Shown here: piece after piece, positions 17,017-26,137 of the stretch | Layout: the number at the start of each line of letters is the position of its first letter | How positions within the stretch are numbered: the first letter of the stretch is position 1 | DNA from: Caldilineaceae bacterium | GTDB lineage: Bacteria; Chloroflexota; Anaerolineae; Caldilineales; Caldilineaceae | Assembly: GCA_022842065.1 (NCBI GenBank) | Contig: JALHQH010000045.1 | Location: forward strand, 1 to 64,000 | Direction: 5' to 3' | Length of the DNA: 64,000 nt | Notes under the pieces: model-generated | The model's input: the letters and a program-made list of their open reading frames with translations, nothing else | Databases searched by the model: none | Told to the model about the DNA's origin: nothing | Translations under genes and position numbers: made by a program

Positions 17017-17747
17017 GATGGTCGCCGTTCTGGCAACAAGAATTCGTATGCGTCTATAGACGCCTTAAATGAATAAACTACTTCTCTAAGATATAAGGCG
17101 GTTCGGTCTTTAAGATCTCGTAGATCAAGAACGGTAACACCTTCACCGCATTCTACAAATGACAATGTGCCATGTGCTAAATTATTGCGAAGCCCCTTAA
17201 TGAATTTGAGTGGACCTTGTTCATTCCGAAAGTGTCGTTTGATCGCACTGGTTGCATTCGGGTTAATATTGAATGATAAACCTAGGCGCCCAACGAAGTC
17301 CTCTATCTCTATATCGTCCCAGTTGCCACCTCCACCTTTTTCGAGCCTAAAAGTTGATACGGGCAAAGCCTGGATCAAATGGTTGCAAAGCTCCAATGCA
17401 GACGCTAAGCGGTTATCATAATGAAGTTCAGTGTGGGTACGAGCAATGTATCGTACCCATTCACGACGTAGATTAATGGATAAATCACATGGCTGCCAAG
17501 ATCCATTTTCTACCACAGCATTAGAGACAGCTTCTATACATCGCGTTACAGTCGATTCCACCAGGTTGTATAATTGGAGGTATACACTGGAGTAAAGAAT
17601 TTTCTGTTGTTGCACCGTAATTGTAGGACCAGTCTCTCCAAACCTTGGCAGCCCTTGTTGTACCTGCCTCTCCAAAGCTTCGAGCAGATCCAGGTAGGAC
17701 TCTATCTCTTGGAGGCGCTCATTGAAGACTTGAACAAAATCTTCCAT
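17013..17747 (-). CDS. MAE_28990/MAE_18760-like HEPN nuclease
   Basis: This 244-residue, mainly helical protein carries the HEPN catalytic signature R-x4-H as RNNLAHG at residues 187-193. The N-terminal helices (FNERLQEIESYLDLLEALE) and the YLQLYNLVESTVTR segment resemble HEPN proteins of the MAE_28990/MAE_18760 group, believed to be RNases in defence or toxin systems. It sits two bases after the DUF262 stop and overlaps the methyltransferase start, so the three are one operon. The family call is from memory of its layout. The HEPN motif itself is plain. Confidence 0.75.
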   Translation of the reverse strand: MEDFVQVFNERLQEIESYLDLLEALERQVQQGLPRFGETGPTITVQQQKILYSSVYLQLYNLVESTVTRCIEAVSNAVVENGSWQPCDLSINLRREWVRYIARTHTELHYDNRLASALELCNHLIQALPVSTFRLEKGGGGNWDDIEIEDFVGRLGLSFNINPNATSAIKRHFRNEQGPLKFIKGLRNNLAHGTLSFVECGEGVTVLDLRDLKDRTALYLREVVYSFKASIDAYEFLLPERRPS

Positions 17748-17749
17748 TC

Positions 17750-18820
17750 TTAAACCCCAATCAAGTGCTGGCGAACGAAGTTTATGCGTCCATTGAGTCT
17801 GCCTACCGCATTTGCACCATCTGCGCCTATAACTTTCACAAATTCATCAGAGTTCAACCATTCTTCTACTTGGACGGATTGGTTAGCCAGTTCAGGGCGC
17901 TCCTTGAGGGCCAAATAACTGCCAATGGCAATGGCCTCAAAACGTGACCTAGGGGTAGTTTTACCGGTTGCGGTGCGTCGAAATCCTTGGGGAAAGGCAC
18001 GAGCCACAAAAGCCATAGTGTCCAAGAAGCGCTGCCGGTATGTTTCAAATTCCGCTGGATTCTGATGAAAGTATGTATTCATCCTTTTTGTATAATCGAA
18101 CAAAAATTCAGACACTCTATCCTTATAACCCTCTAATCCATCACCATACGCAAAGAAGCGGGTAATAAGTTCTTCGCGTTCTCGCTCGTTTACCTGTTTC
18201 TCTGATAAGGGAGCGAGCGCAGTGAAGTCCTCCTGTTCAGCAAGTTCCATAACAAGATCGAGGAAAGGACCGCCCAAGGCACCCCGTCTTACTTCTGCCT
18301 TATTTGCGATTTTGCTACCCGTGTTGATGCGCTCAAACAGATCGAAGCGTGACTGTGCATCAGCATGTTCGTTAAGGACTATTCCTCTGATTGAGCGATT
18401 TCTGATTTTCCTTTGTCGCGATTCTGGTAGGTCTCTAAATCGAAATCCAGCTAAAAGCGACAGCTGATCCAGATCGCCTAGGACAAAGTCGCCGAGAATA
18501 AATTCCTCAATCGTTCTAAGGCGCTGTGACCCATCGACAATTTCAAGTCGACCTGAATCGGGCATCTCCCAGAAGAAAAGGAAAGGGATCGGAAGCCCCA
18601 TTAACAATGATTCAATGAATTTTGACTTGCGCTCTTCCTCCCATGTAAATGCACGTTGGTAGGGTGGAACGTAAAAATCGCCATTGTTCATCTTTGTCGC
18701 TAGAAGTTCAACGGTATATTCCGTTAGATAAAATTCAATTCTCTTCGACTCTTCAACGATTTGTTGCTCAGCGGCGGCAACTAACTCCTCGGCGATTTTA
18801 TAATGTTCTTCGTTGCTCAT
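17750..18820 (-). CDS. DUF262 domain protein (GmrSD-like N-terminal domain)
   Basis: The product has 356 residues from the Met at 18820, which has agaggg about ten bases upstream; the frame continues to 19054 but that part overlaps the preceding gene. DUF262 motifs are clear: VPPYQRAFTW (51-60), the MGLPIPFLFFWE segment and IVDGSQRLRTIEEF with the DGxQR nucleotide-binding signature at 96-100, then ERINTGSKI. In GmrSD-type type IV restriction enzymes this domain hydrolyses NTP and senses modified DNA, coupled to a DUF1524 HNH nuclease. Here no DUF1524 domain is present; the adjacent HEPN protein may be the effector. Confidence 0.88.
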   Translation of the reverse strand: MSNEEHYKIAEELVAAAEQQIVEESKRIEFYLTEYTVELLATKMNNGDFYVPPYQRAFTWEEERKSKFIESLLMGLPIPFLFFWEMPDSGRLEIVDGSQRLRTIEEFILGDFVLGDLDQLSLLAGFRFRDLPESRQRKIRNRSIRGIVLNEHADAQSRFDLFERINTGSKIANKAEVRRGALGGPFLDLVMELAEQEDFTALAPLSEKQVNEREREELITRFFAYGDGLEGYKDRVSEFLFDYTKRMNTYFHQNPAEFETYRQRFLDTMAFVARAFPQGFRRTATGKTTPRSRFEAIAIGSYLALKERPELANQSVQVEEWLNSDEFVKVIGADGANAVGRLNGRINFVRQHLIGV

Positions 18821-18845
18821 CGCACAATACCCTCTCTTGCATGGC

Positions 18846-19112
18846 TTATGGTTTGATTGTGTAGAGCGCCGGAGACTTACGTCGTCCAGCACCAGGACGT
18901 TTACCACCCCAGCCTGCGGGTACATACTGACCAAGCACTGCTCTCCGTATATGACGTTTGGCAGCATCAATTCCACATCCGCCGTTTGCCATGAGCTGCT
19001 TGGCGAGCGGTAAGATAGCAATTTGATTGGTAGAGTCAATCGTGGAGTCAGCAACCAGCTGCTGGGCCAGCCGCTGTAACTCTTCGATTCGCTCTTTAGA
19101 GTTGTAGCTCAT
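18846..19112 (-). CDS. Small AT-hook-like protein
   Basis: The protein has 88 residues from the Met at 19112. Its N-terminal half is helical (SKERIEELQRLAQQLVADS), and it ends with WGGKRPGAGRRKSP, a GxRPGAGR-type basic patch resembling AT-hooks and the N-termini of some phage terminase small subunits. It lies 25 bases upstream of the DUF262 gene in the same direction and shares the AT-rich composition, so it is probably the first gene of the operon. It could be a DNA-binding regulator or specificity factor; this is inferred. The start is uncertain, since an in-frame ATG at 19187 also exists. Confidence 0.6.
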   Translation of the reverse strand: MSYNSKERIEELQRLAQQLVADSTIDSTNQIAILPLAKQLMANGGCGIDAAKRHIRRAVLGQYVPAGWGGKRPGAGRRKSPALYTIKP

Positions 19113-19862
19113 ATCTCGAGAATTTTCTGCCAAAATACTTGTCGTATTATCATCGCAGCGCGTTCCATAACTCATAGAGTAAATCAAGCGACTTGATTTG
19201 TCAAAGGCCAGGATTCCCTTCTAACCTACTTCAGTCTACTAGCCATTTCTCTCGCGTGGTGGCAATCTTGGACATACACTGACTGATTTTGGTGTAATAA
19301 GTGGGATTATTTCAACTCCTTTTCACGTAGAATAATTACCGGTTCATTAAGTCTTGCGGCTGGGACGAGTCTTATCGTAAACCCCAAATTAGCGATAAAG
19401 CAACTGTGGTCATGGTTCCTAACACATACCCGAAAAAACCTATAAATAGGCCGATAATGCGTCTATCACTCTGTCTATTCGTTATATAGGCACCATGCGT
19501 CCGGCTCAGCGCGCCTGCTTTTGCGCCCGCCCTTATACTATTGTGGTCTGATCCGTGCTGCGCTCATACTGGTTTTCGGCGATCTGTCGGCACTTTATCG
19601 GCGTTTTCACTGCCACTAAAAAGCGTAAAAAAGTAAAATGGGCGAGCCCAACGGCTCGCCCATTCTATTCTGACTTTGATGAAGATTTTATCACTCTGTA
19701 TCTGAACTGCTTGTAGCCTTTTTCCCTGTAGGTTCATCTCGCAAAGCTCGGATAATGGCAACATTATCCCTTAATTGAGTGATTACACCAATTTGCGTCT
19801 TTATATCAGCCGCGGGAACGATATCTGTTCAATTCTCTAAGGTCGCCTGCCGCCTGCCCGCC
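19113..19862. other. Intergenic stretch, mostly featureless
   Basis: There is no supportable gene in these 750 bases. The 5' part should hold the promoter of the DUF262-HEPN-methyltransferase operon, but no clear -35/-10 pair was picked out. One strong hairpin is listed separately. Confidence 0.5.
19637..19664 (-). terminator. Strong hairpin terminator after the DUF2325-like gene
   Basis: Perfect 12-bp arms (aatgggcgagcc/ggctcgcccatt) surround a 4-base loop. On the minus strand it is followed by TTTACTTTTTTACGC. It lies about 200 bases past the stop of the leftward gene at 19863. Confidence 0.75.
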
Positions 19863-21635
19863 CTAACTCGCCCGCTGGGCAAGCCGTTCCCCAATCTGCT
19901 TGAGGATCACATGGGCAACCTGGTTGGGGTTGTAACCGCTGACTAAGCGGACAAAGAGTTTGTCATAGTGGTCACAATACTCCTTCACCTGGCCAAAGCC
20001 GTGACGTGACCAGCGCAAGGCGAGGAGCACCACGCTGACATCGGCGCGCGCCACATAGGGTTCAAACGCGGTATAGGTCTGATCATACCCTTCCAGCCAA
20101 ATCAGCTCTTTCAAATCAAACGCGCGGCGCAGGGCTGCTTCGGCGGCAAGGCGGCGTTCCCCCCCAATAAAGACGATACTCTGTCCCTGTAAGCGGGCGC
20201 GCACCTGCAAGACCTCGGCACTCGACGCTATTTCTGGGGTGCCGGCTGTTTCGGCTGGTTCCTGATCCAGAAAGCGTTCCACTTCGCGCAAAACCAGGGT
20301 AAAGGTGGGGTGCTGCGCACCTGTCTCTGGTAGCCGCTCACCCAACTGCTCCAACAGGGGCAACAAAAGCTTGCGCAACTCGACACTGCTGGCGGGAATC
20401 CCCGCGTCCACCAACGCGGCGACGCTCTCGACCAACGCTTGCCATTGGGGGCCGGTGACCGCCGTCGGTGCGGCTTGAATATCTTCTGCCAGCGTGCGCG
20501 CCGTACGCCAGAGCCGGCGCTGGGCATTTTGCCGCTTGCGTTGCGCGCTGATCTTGTTGAACAGATCCTGTACCTGTTGGATCAAGGCCGCTGCTTGTTT
20601 GGGGTTGGCCTCTTTGCTGCGTTTGGTATAGCGGCGCAGCCGGAGATGGTATTGGACATGGGCTGCCTCTACCCACTGAAAAAGCTTGCGTTGATCCGTG
20701 TCAATCGTATCCTCCAGGGCCTGAATGGCGTTGCGCAGCGTCGCCTGGACGACCGCAGCCAGACCGAGCGCCTGGATCAAAAAGGGCTGAGCCTGCCGCT
20801 CATTGGCAACGAGCTTGTCCAGCAAGGCCGCGATCAGCGCGCCGGCTTCATAACTGTCCCCCAGATCGGCATAAAGCGCGGGGGCGGTGGTGGCCGGCAG
20901 CTCTTGATGCAACATCCACAAATAACATTCGGGTAGGCTCTGCGCATGTTCGATCAACTTCCACTTTTGGGCCGCCAAGACGGGGGGCAACGGCTTGCCC
21001 TGGGCCACCAAGCGCTGCCGTTCTGCCATCCAACGCGCCGCATCTGCTTTGAGCGCACAGGAGGTGGCAATGGTTTCAAGCGCTGCACGTGGCGGCTGGC
21101 GGCTCTGCTCGGCTAACTGATCGACCTGGCTTACCAATGGGCGTAGTTGGACGGGGTACGAGTGCGGCAGCGCCCCTGCGGGGTGGTGCGCCGGCATTGC
21201 TGCGGGCTGCTGCTCGTCGCTAGGCGTCGCAGCAGGTTCTACCGGTTGGTCAGCCGCGTGCTGTGCCGCGGGGGCGTCGGCTGTGGCGTCTGATGGCTCG
21301 TGGTGTGGTGTTGGCACAGTTGGTGGCGCAACCCTTGGCTGGCTGGTGTCAACTGTGTCCGCTGAAAGCTGATCAAGTGCTGTGCTCGGTGCCGGTGTAT
21401 TGGCTTCTACTGGGGTGGCTTCTACTGGGGTAGCTTCCTGGGCGCTTGTGTGCGTTTGGGCTTGTGGCGCGGTGGGCGCACCGGGGGGCGTTGCGGCCAA
21501 AGCAAGGAGGGCATTACCCAACTCCACCAATGCCGCGCGCACGGCTGCATCCTCTTGGACGAGTGCCTCTAGACGCGTCAGTAGCGGGCGCAAGGCTGTC
21601 CACAATCGCTCATCACTACTTGGCTTTGGTTCCAT
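19863..21635 (-). CDS. Large coiled protein with C-terminal DUF2325-like domain
   Basis: The protein has 590 residues. Residues about 50-160 are a low-complexity Ala/Pro/Thr linker that includes a tandem ATPVEATPVEA repeat. The middle (160-470) is helical and charged. The last 110 residues start with SIVFIGGERRLAAEAALRRAF and contain ADVSVVLLALRWSRHGFGQVKEYC and VRLVSGYNPNQVAHVI, which resembles DUF2325, a small Rossmann-like domain of unknown role with conserved GG and SH-like positions. There is no signal peptide or membrane segment. It stands alone between two large intergenic gaps. I assign no function. Confidence 0.65.
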   Translation of the reverse strand: MEPKPSSDERLWTALRPLLTRLEALVQEDAAVRAALVELGNALLALAATPPGAPTAPQAQTHTSAQEATPVEATPVEANTPAPSTALDQLSADTVDTSQPRVAPPTVPTPHHEPSDATADAPAAQHAADQPVEPAATPSDEQQPAAMPAHHPAGALPHSYPVQLRPLVSQVDQLAEQSRQPPRAALETIATSCALKADAARWMAERQRLVAQGKPLPPVLAAQKWKLIEHAQSLPECYLWMLHQELPATTAPALYADLGDSYEAGALIAALLDKLVANERQAQPFLIQALGLAAVVQATLRNAIQALEDTIDTDQRKLFQWVEAAHVQYHLRLRRYTKRSKEANPKQAAALIQQVQDLFNKISAQRKRQNAQRRLWRTARTLAEDIQAAPTAVTGPQWQALVESVAALVDAGIPASSVELRKLLLPLLEQLGERLPETGAQHPTFTLVLREVERFLDQEPAETAGTPEIASSAEVLQVRARLQGQSIVFIGGERRLAAEAALRRAFDLKELIWLEGYDQTYTAFEPYVARADVSVVLLALRWSRHGFGQVKEYCDHYDKLFVRLVSGYNPNQVAHVILKQIGERLAQRAS

Positions 21636-22284
21636 GTGGCAATTTGTCTCCGCCTATCGATACTGATCACCTATCGCCGCTGATCAGTAAACCGGTTGCG
21701 CTGTCGAGGGGGGTAACCGCATCGTCTGCCGCGTGCCGCCAATGGCATGCATAGCTGGCCAGGTTTCAACCGCTACATCCAATCATTACGGTTCCGGTCC
21801 ATCGCACCGTCCAGCGCGCAGTGGATCATGCGATCACGCTTTGGCCAGCGCGACGTACCTGGACCCACTACTATCCCTGCATCGTTACATCTTTTGGATA
21901 AATTGTATCGTTCACTATACCGAAAGCTGAAGAATTTGGCAACCCGCCGTAAAGTGCTGATGGTGAGTGAATTGGCTGTTGCGCCGGGTTGTGACAGGCT
22001 TTCACCTGTTTTTAGAATTATTAGCGTATCTTTGTCGTAGGTCAGAATCGTATTTTTGTAACATATTGTAATGCGATAATTGTAGTATACTGTCCGCAAT
22101 GTGTGAATAAGCTCCCATCGCCGAACCATCGATTGACGTAGTGGTACAACTAGTTTAATGCGACAATTGACTGTTACTGGAGCGCAGCACGGCTTACTCG
22201 CCCCTATTTTTGGTGTCTATGGTTTATCGGCCTGCCTCACACAAGATAAACCGTTAGCTTGTAGAAATTCCTAGAGGAGGATAA
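21636..22284. other. Intergenic stretch upstream of the surface protein
   Basis: There is no supportable gene in 649 bases. It should contain the divergent promoters of the DUF2325-like gene and the surface protein. A TATACT at 22086-22091 is a possible -10 box without a convincing -35. A strong ribosome binding site, gaggagg, lies 6 bases before the ATG at 22285. Confidence 0.5.
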
Positions 22285-24798
22285 ATGAAGTATTTTTCGC
22301 CATATCTAATTGGGCTCTTACTCTGTGCCCTCTTATTCGTCGCTGAGACCACCACCGTCTTGGCTGATGGCACAGAGCAACTGGGGCCACCACAAGGCGT
22401 TACCATTGCAACGGGCTCGGGGCTAGCCGCAGCCGGCACGGGCATGGAAGCCAAGCCCGGCATGCAGGAGGGATCTGGTGTGATTGACCTGACCTTACCC
22501 GATAATGCGGTGATCAAACAAGTGTTGCTTTATTGGGAAGGGCAGATGCGCACTAATGTGCCCGGTGACAACACGATCCGCATCAATGGCACCACCGAAG
22601 TCACCGGTGCATTGATTGGTGGTCCTGCCTTTTTCTTTGCCAATGCCTATAGCTCGGCCTTTCGGGCTGATATCACGGGGCTAAACGTGGTTGCACCAGG
22701 GTTCAATGAGATCAGCCTGGATCAGTTGAATTTTAATCGGATCGCCAATGGGGCCGGGATTATCGTCATTTATGATGACGGCACCACCACGTCCATGATC
22801 GACCTGCGCGATGGGGTGGATCTGGCTTTTACCAAATTTCCAGGGCTCCGTAAAACTACCGTGCTCCAAACCTTTAACTTTCCCGCCTCGCCGGTTGACC
22901 GGGTTGCTACTTTCACCTATTTTGCATCAAGCGTGGCCAACTCCAAAGTTGACGTGGGCCGCCCTGAATCGCTGGAATTGATCGTCAATGGCAACAAGAA
23001 AATCTTTTCCAACGAGTTGAACAGTTGGGATGGTAATGAATGGGACACCAAAACCAATAGTGTCCTCATTCCAGCCGGTGCTACCCAACTCACCGCCCAG
23101 CTTTTCTCGCGCGATGATCAAAATACCGGCGACCTCCCCTCTTCATTGACCTGGCTCGCCGGTGCGCTTAGCATTGAGCCACCTGCCCCGCTCTTGGAGA
23201 TTGAGAAGCTGACAAATGGGGCCGATGCCGATGGGGCGAATGATGCCGATGTGCCGGTGATCGCACCGGGTGATCCCGTGACCTGGACTTATCGCGTGAC
23301 CAACATTGGTAACATTCCTTTTACCATCACCCAAATCTTGGTCACTGATGACCTGATTGACACGATTAGTGTCACGCCCACTGTGCGCATTGGTAATCTG
23401 GATGATGTCCTCGCCCCCGGTGAAACCTGGATCTACGAGGCAACTGGTATTGCTGAAATCTTGGCTACCAATCCACCGAATGTGACGATTGTGCCGGGCT
23501 GTGATGCCGGCGGGACACAACCCAGCCGCCCCACCTATGAAAATATCGGCACCGTTGTGGGCGAGAGTGCGTTTGGCGGCCCCGTGACCGATACCGATCC
23601 CAGCCACTACTGTAATCCAATTGTGACGACGCCGGCCATTGACATCGAGAAAGCCACCAATGGCGAAGATGCCGACCTGCCGACCGGGCCGCAGATTCCT
23701 GTCGGTGGTGTGGTGACCTGGACCTATGTCGTCACCAATATCGGCGATGAAGATCTGACCAATGTAACGGTCACCGATGACAAGTTGGGCCCGATTACTT
23801 GTCCGCAGACGACCCTCGCCGTGGGGGCCAGCATGACCTGTACCGCGACGGGTGTTGCCGTCGCCGGCCAATATGTGAATCTTGGTTCGGTCGAGGGTAC
23901 CCCCGTTGGTGGTGGTACGCCGGTGGATGACGAGGATCCCAGCCATTACTTTGGCTATATTCCTGCCGCCGTGGGGAATCTGGTCTTTGGTGACATCAAT
24001 CCCAATGGCACGACGCCTGGTGAGATTGCTGCCGGCAATGGTCTACAAGACAGCCCACTTGAGCCTGGCATTGATGGGATTATTGTCGAACTCTATACGG
24101 TTGATAACACCCTGGTCGCCACCATGACGACCACGAATGGTGGTCAATATCTCTTTGACAACCTGCTGCCGGGTGAGTACTACCTGATCTTTATCAATCC
24201 CTTAAATCAAGGGGCGTGGACTTTACCCAACATCGGTAATGATCCCGCAATCGATAGTGATCCTTTCCAACTCGTAACCGACCCCCGTGGCGATGCCCAA
24301 CGGACGGCACCTTTCACACTGACCTCAGGGCAGACTGATCTGACCTGGGATGCAGGGTTGGTCAACCTCTCCGGCGCGGCTTCGGCGGCGGTTGGTGACC
24401 GGGTGTGGATCGATACGAATCAGAATGGCATCCAGGATACCGGCGAACCCGGCATCCCGGGGGTAACGGTCCGCCTCTTCACTGCGGATGGGACACTGGT
24501 TGGCACGCAGGTGACGAATGATCAGGGCTTGTATAACTTTAACAACCTTGATCCGGCTGATTACTTCATCGAGTTTGTGGTGCCGAACAACTTGCAAGTG
24601 ACTAACTTACAAGTGGGCGGGAATGACGAACTCGACAGCGACTGTGCTGCCACCACTGGCCGTACGCGGGGTTTCTCGCTGATCGACTTTGAGAACAATC
24701 TGCGTTTCGACTGTGGCCTCTTTACGCCAACTAGCCTCGATCCGGATCAAGAACCGTTGCAAACCAAGTTCTTCCTGCCACTGATCAATGGCCAATAA
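22285..24798 (+). CDS. Secreted cell-surface protein with DUF11 and SdrD-like repeats
   Basis: The protein has 837 residues with a signal peptide (residues 1-27, cleaved near VLA). An N-terminal beta-rich region (30-295) is not recognised with confidence. Two DUF11-type modules follow, starting near 298 (LEIEKLTNGADADGAN) and 452 (DIEKATNGEDADLP), each ending in DPSHY. Then come two SdrD/Cna-B-like domains near 562 (VGNLVFGDINPNG) and 702 (VGDRVWIDTNQNGIQDTGEP). The C-terminus TKFFLPLINGQ resembles the short FLPL tail I associate with exported proteins of this phylum; there is no LPxTG. It is probably a wall or sheath adhesin. Strong hairpins follow. Confidence 0.8.
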   Translation: MKYFSPYLIGLLLCALLFVAETTTVLADGTEQLGPPQGVTIATGSGLAAAGTGMEAKPGMQEGSGVIDLTLPDNAVIKQVLLYWEGQMRTNVPGDNTIRINGTTEVTGALIGGPAFFFANAYSSAFRADITGLNVVAPGFNEISLDQLNFNRIANGAGIIVIYDDGTTTSMIDLRDGVDLAFTKFPGLRKTTVLQTFNFPASPVDRVATFTYFASSVANSKVDVGRPESLELIVNGNKKIFSNELNSWDGNEWDTKTNSVLIPAGATQLTAQLFSRDDQNTGDLPSSLTWLAGALSIEPPAPLLEIEKLTNGADADGANDADVPVIAPGDPVTWTYRVTNIGNIPFTITQILVTDDLIDTISVTPTVRIGNLDDVLAPGETWIYEATGIAEILATNPPNVTIVPGCDAGGTQPSRPTYENIGTVVGESAFGGPVTDTDPSHYCNPIVTTPAIDIEKATNGEDADLPTGPQIPVGGVVTWTYVVTNIGDEDLTNVTVTDDKLGPITCPQTTLAVGASMTCTATGVAVAGQYVNLGSVEGTPVGGGTPVDDEDPSHYFGYIPAAVGNLVFGDINPNGTTPGEIAAGNGLQDSPLEPGIDGIIVELYTVDNTLVATMTTTNGGQYLFDNLLPGEYYLIFINPLNQGAWTLPNIGNDPAIDSDPFQLVTDPRGDAQRTAPFTLTSGQTDLTWDAGLVNLSGAASAAVGDRVWIDTNQNGIQDTGEPGIPGVTVRLFTADGTLVGTQVTNDQGLYNFNNLDPADYFIEFVVPNNLQVTNLQVGGNDELDSDCAATTGRTRGFSLIDFENNLRFDCGLFTPTSLDPDQEPLQTKFFLPLINGQ

Positions 24799-24859
24799 GT
24801 GAACGTGCTTGCGGCGGAGTTGCTACATCACCCCGCTGCAAGCGGTTAGTCGTTATAAT

Positions 24860-24965
24860 GCTCCAACAAAAAAGCGCAGGCCACAATGGCCTGCGCTTTT
24901 TTGTTGGAGCGCTTCAGGAACAGTTGCCGTGCGCCGCTGCAACCAGGCGGCGCACGGCAACTGTT
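24860..24965. terminator. Two tandem strong hairpins, bidirectional terminator
   Basis: The first hairpin (24860-24910) has 24-bp perfect arms with a 3-base loop and internal A and T runs. The second (24919-24965) has 18-bp perfect arms (aacagttgccgtgcgccg and complement). They lie between the converging surface protein and 2-hydroxyacid dehydrogenase genes, and the second abuts the latter's stop. Confidence 0.88.
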
Positions 24966-26030
24966 TTATGCTTCATGATTGCCGCTGCGATTGGCCTGCG
25001 TCCGTTGGGTCAGGTCGAACCAGGTTTCATGGCCGGCAAAGAAACGCTCAAATTCATCAACCATCAACTGAAAGAACTGTGGATGCTGTTCACCTGAGTA
25101 CCAGCCGATGTGCGGACTGAGAAAAACATTAGGCAGTTGCAAAATCTCGTGATCGGGCGGAATCGGTTCCGGGTCAAAGACATCAAGTCCGGCGTAAATG
25201 TCACCACGGCGCAGCCGTTCAACCAGGGCAACGGCGTCGATTACCGGTCCACGCGAGACATTGACCAACACCGAACGGGGGCGCACCAGATCCAACTCGG
25301 CCTGTCCAATCAACCCACGCGTGCGCGGGGTTAAAGGGGCGAGGCAGACAATGACATTACACTTGCCCATCACATTCTGGAGCGAGGTTTGGGTAAAACC
25401 AACGGCCTCAGCCATCTCACGCGGCAGATAAGGGTCATAGACCCAAATATCGACCTCAAAGGGGCGCAACAGCTTGATCAGCCGCCGCCCCATGTGGCCA
25501 CAGCCAACGATGCCAACTCGTTTGCCTTCCAACAGTCCTAAGGCTCGGTGCAACTCATCGCGATGCCAGCCAGCTTCGCCATTGACCATGAGGCGGAATT
25601 GGGTGCCCGCATTGCGCATCGCGACTAAGATCAAACCGAGCGCCCACTCCGCCACTGGGTACGACGAGGCATTTGTCGTATCGACGGTACGGATGTTGCG
25701 CGCCCAGGCTGCGGCCAGATCAATGCGGCTGGCAAAACGATCACCCTCCAACTCACCAATGATCTTGAGTTTGGGGGCCGCATCCAGTTGGGCCGCCGTA
25801 ATGGTCGGGGAGCCGTGGCAGACGATCAGCCCATCGACATCGCCCAGCCGCTCCTGTAATTGTGCCGCAGCTTCGGGGTCCGTATTGGTATCATAGATGC
25901 CCCCGCCTTCGCAAGGAAACCAATCCCAGGTCGCTAGCTGTTCCAGCCGTTCTACCTCCGCCGGGGGCAAATAATTCTTGCGTACATTTTGATTGCAAGC
26001 AAGCAAAATCTTGGGGCGCGCTGTCGTCAT
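24966..26030 (-). CDS. D-2-hydroxyacid dehydrogenase (NAD-binding)
   Basis: The protein has 354 residues. The NAD fold shows VGIVGCGHMGRRLI near residue 175, then NVSRGPVID, LDVFDPEPIP and the catalytic His in LSPHIGW. Arg in the SRGP segment and Glu in DPEP complete the usual triad. It interconverts 2-oxoacids and D-2-hydroxyacids (glyoxylate, hydroxypyruvate or similar). The start has aggagga 5-6 bases upstream. The next genes upstream, an enolase-superfamily enzyme and mannonate dehydratase, run the same way, so a sugar-acid pathway is a reasonable setting. The gap of about 100 bases leaves cotranscription uncertain. Confidence 0.88.
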   Translation of the reverse strand: MTTARPKILLACNQNVRKNYLPPAEVERLEQLATWDWFPCEGGGIYDTNTDPEAAAQLQERLGDVDGLIVCHGSPTITAAQLDAAPKLKIIGELEGDRFASRIDLAAAWARNIRTVDTTNASSYPVAEWALGLILVAMRNAGTQFRLMVNGEAGWHRDELHRALGLLEGKRVGIVGCGHMGRRLIKLLRPFEVDIWVYDPYLPREMAEAVGFTQTSLQNVMGKCNVIVCLAPLTPRTRGLIGQAELDLVRPRSVLVNVSRGPVIDAVALVERLRRGDIYAGLDVFDPEPIPPDHEILQLPNVFLSPHIGWYSGEQHPQFFQLMVDEFERFFAGHETWFDLTQRTQANRSGNHEA

Positions 26031-26137
26031 CGTTCCTCCTGCGGATGGCGTGTGAAAAATCTCAATAACGCTATTATGCTATGGGCTGGTTGCGCTGTCA
26101 AGCGGATTAGTTTAAGCAAGGCTGACACCACGTTTGG

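Noticed and set aside
18821..19054. N-terminal extension of the DUF262 protein
   Set aside because: It overlaps the small AT-hook-like gene in another frame and has no DUF262 similarity. The Met at 18820 is better.
19564..19764. 66-codon minus-strand frame
   Set aside because: It spans a strong terminator hairpin and has no recognisable domain.
22063..22091. Promoter for the surface protein
   Set aside because: TATACT is present, but no -35 box lies at an acceptable distance.
21747..22129. Overlapping frames of 97 and 118 codons on both strands
   Set aside because: No known motif and mutual overlap; treated as non-coding upstream sequence of the surface protein.
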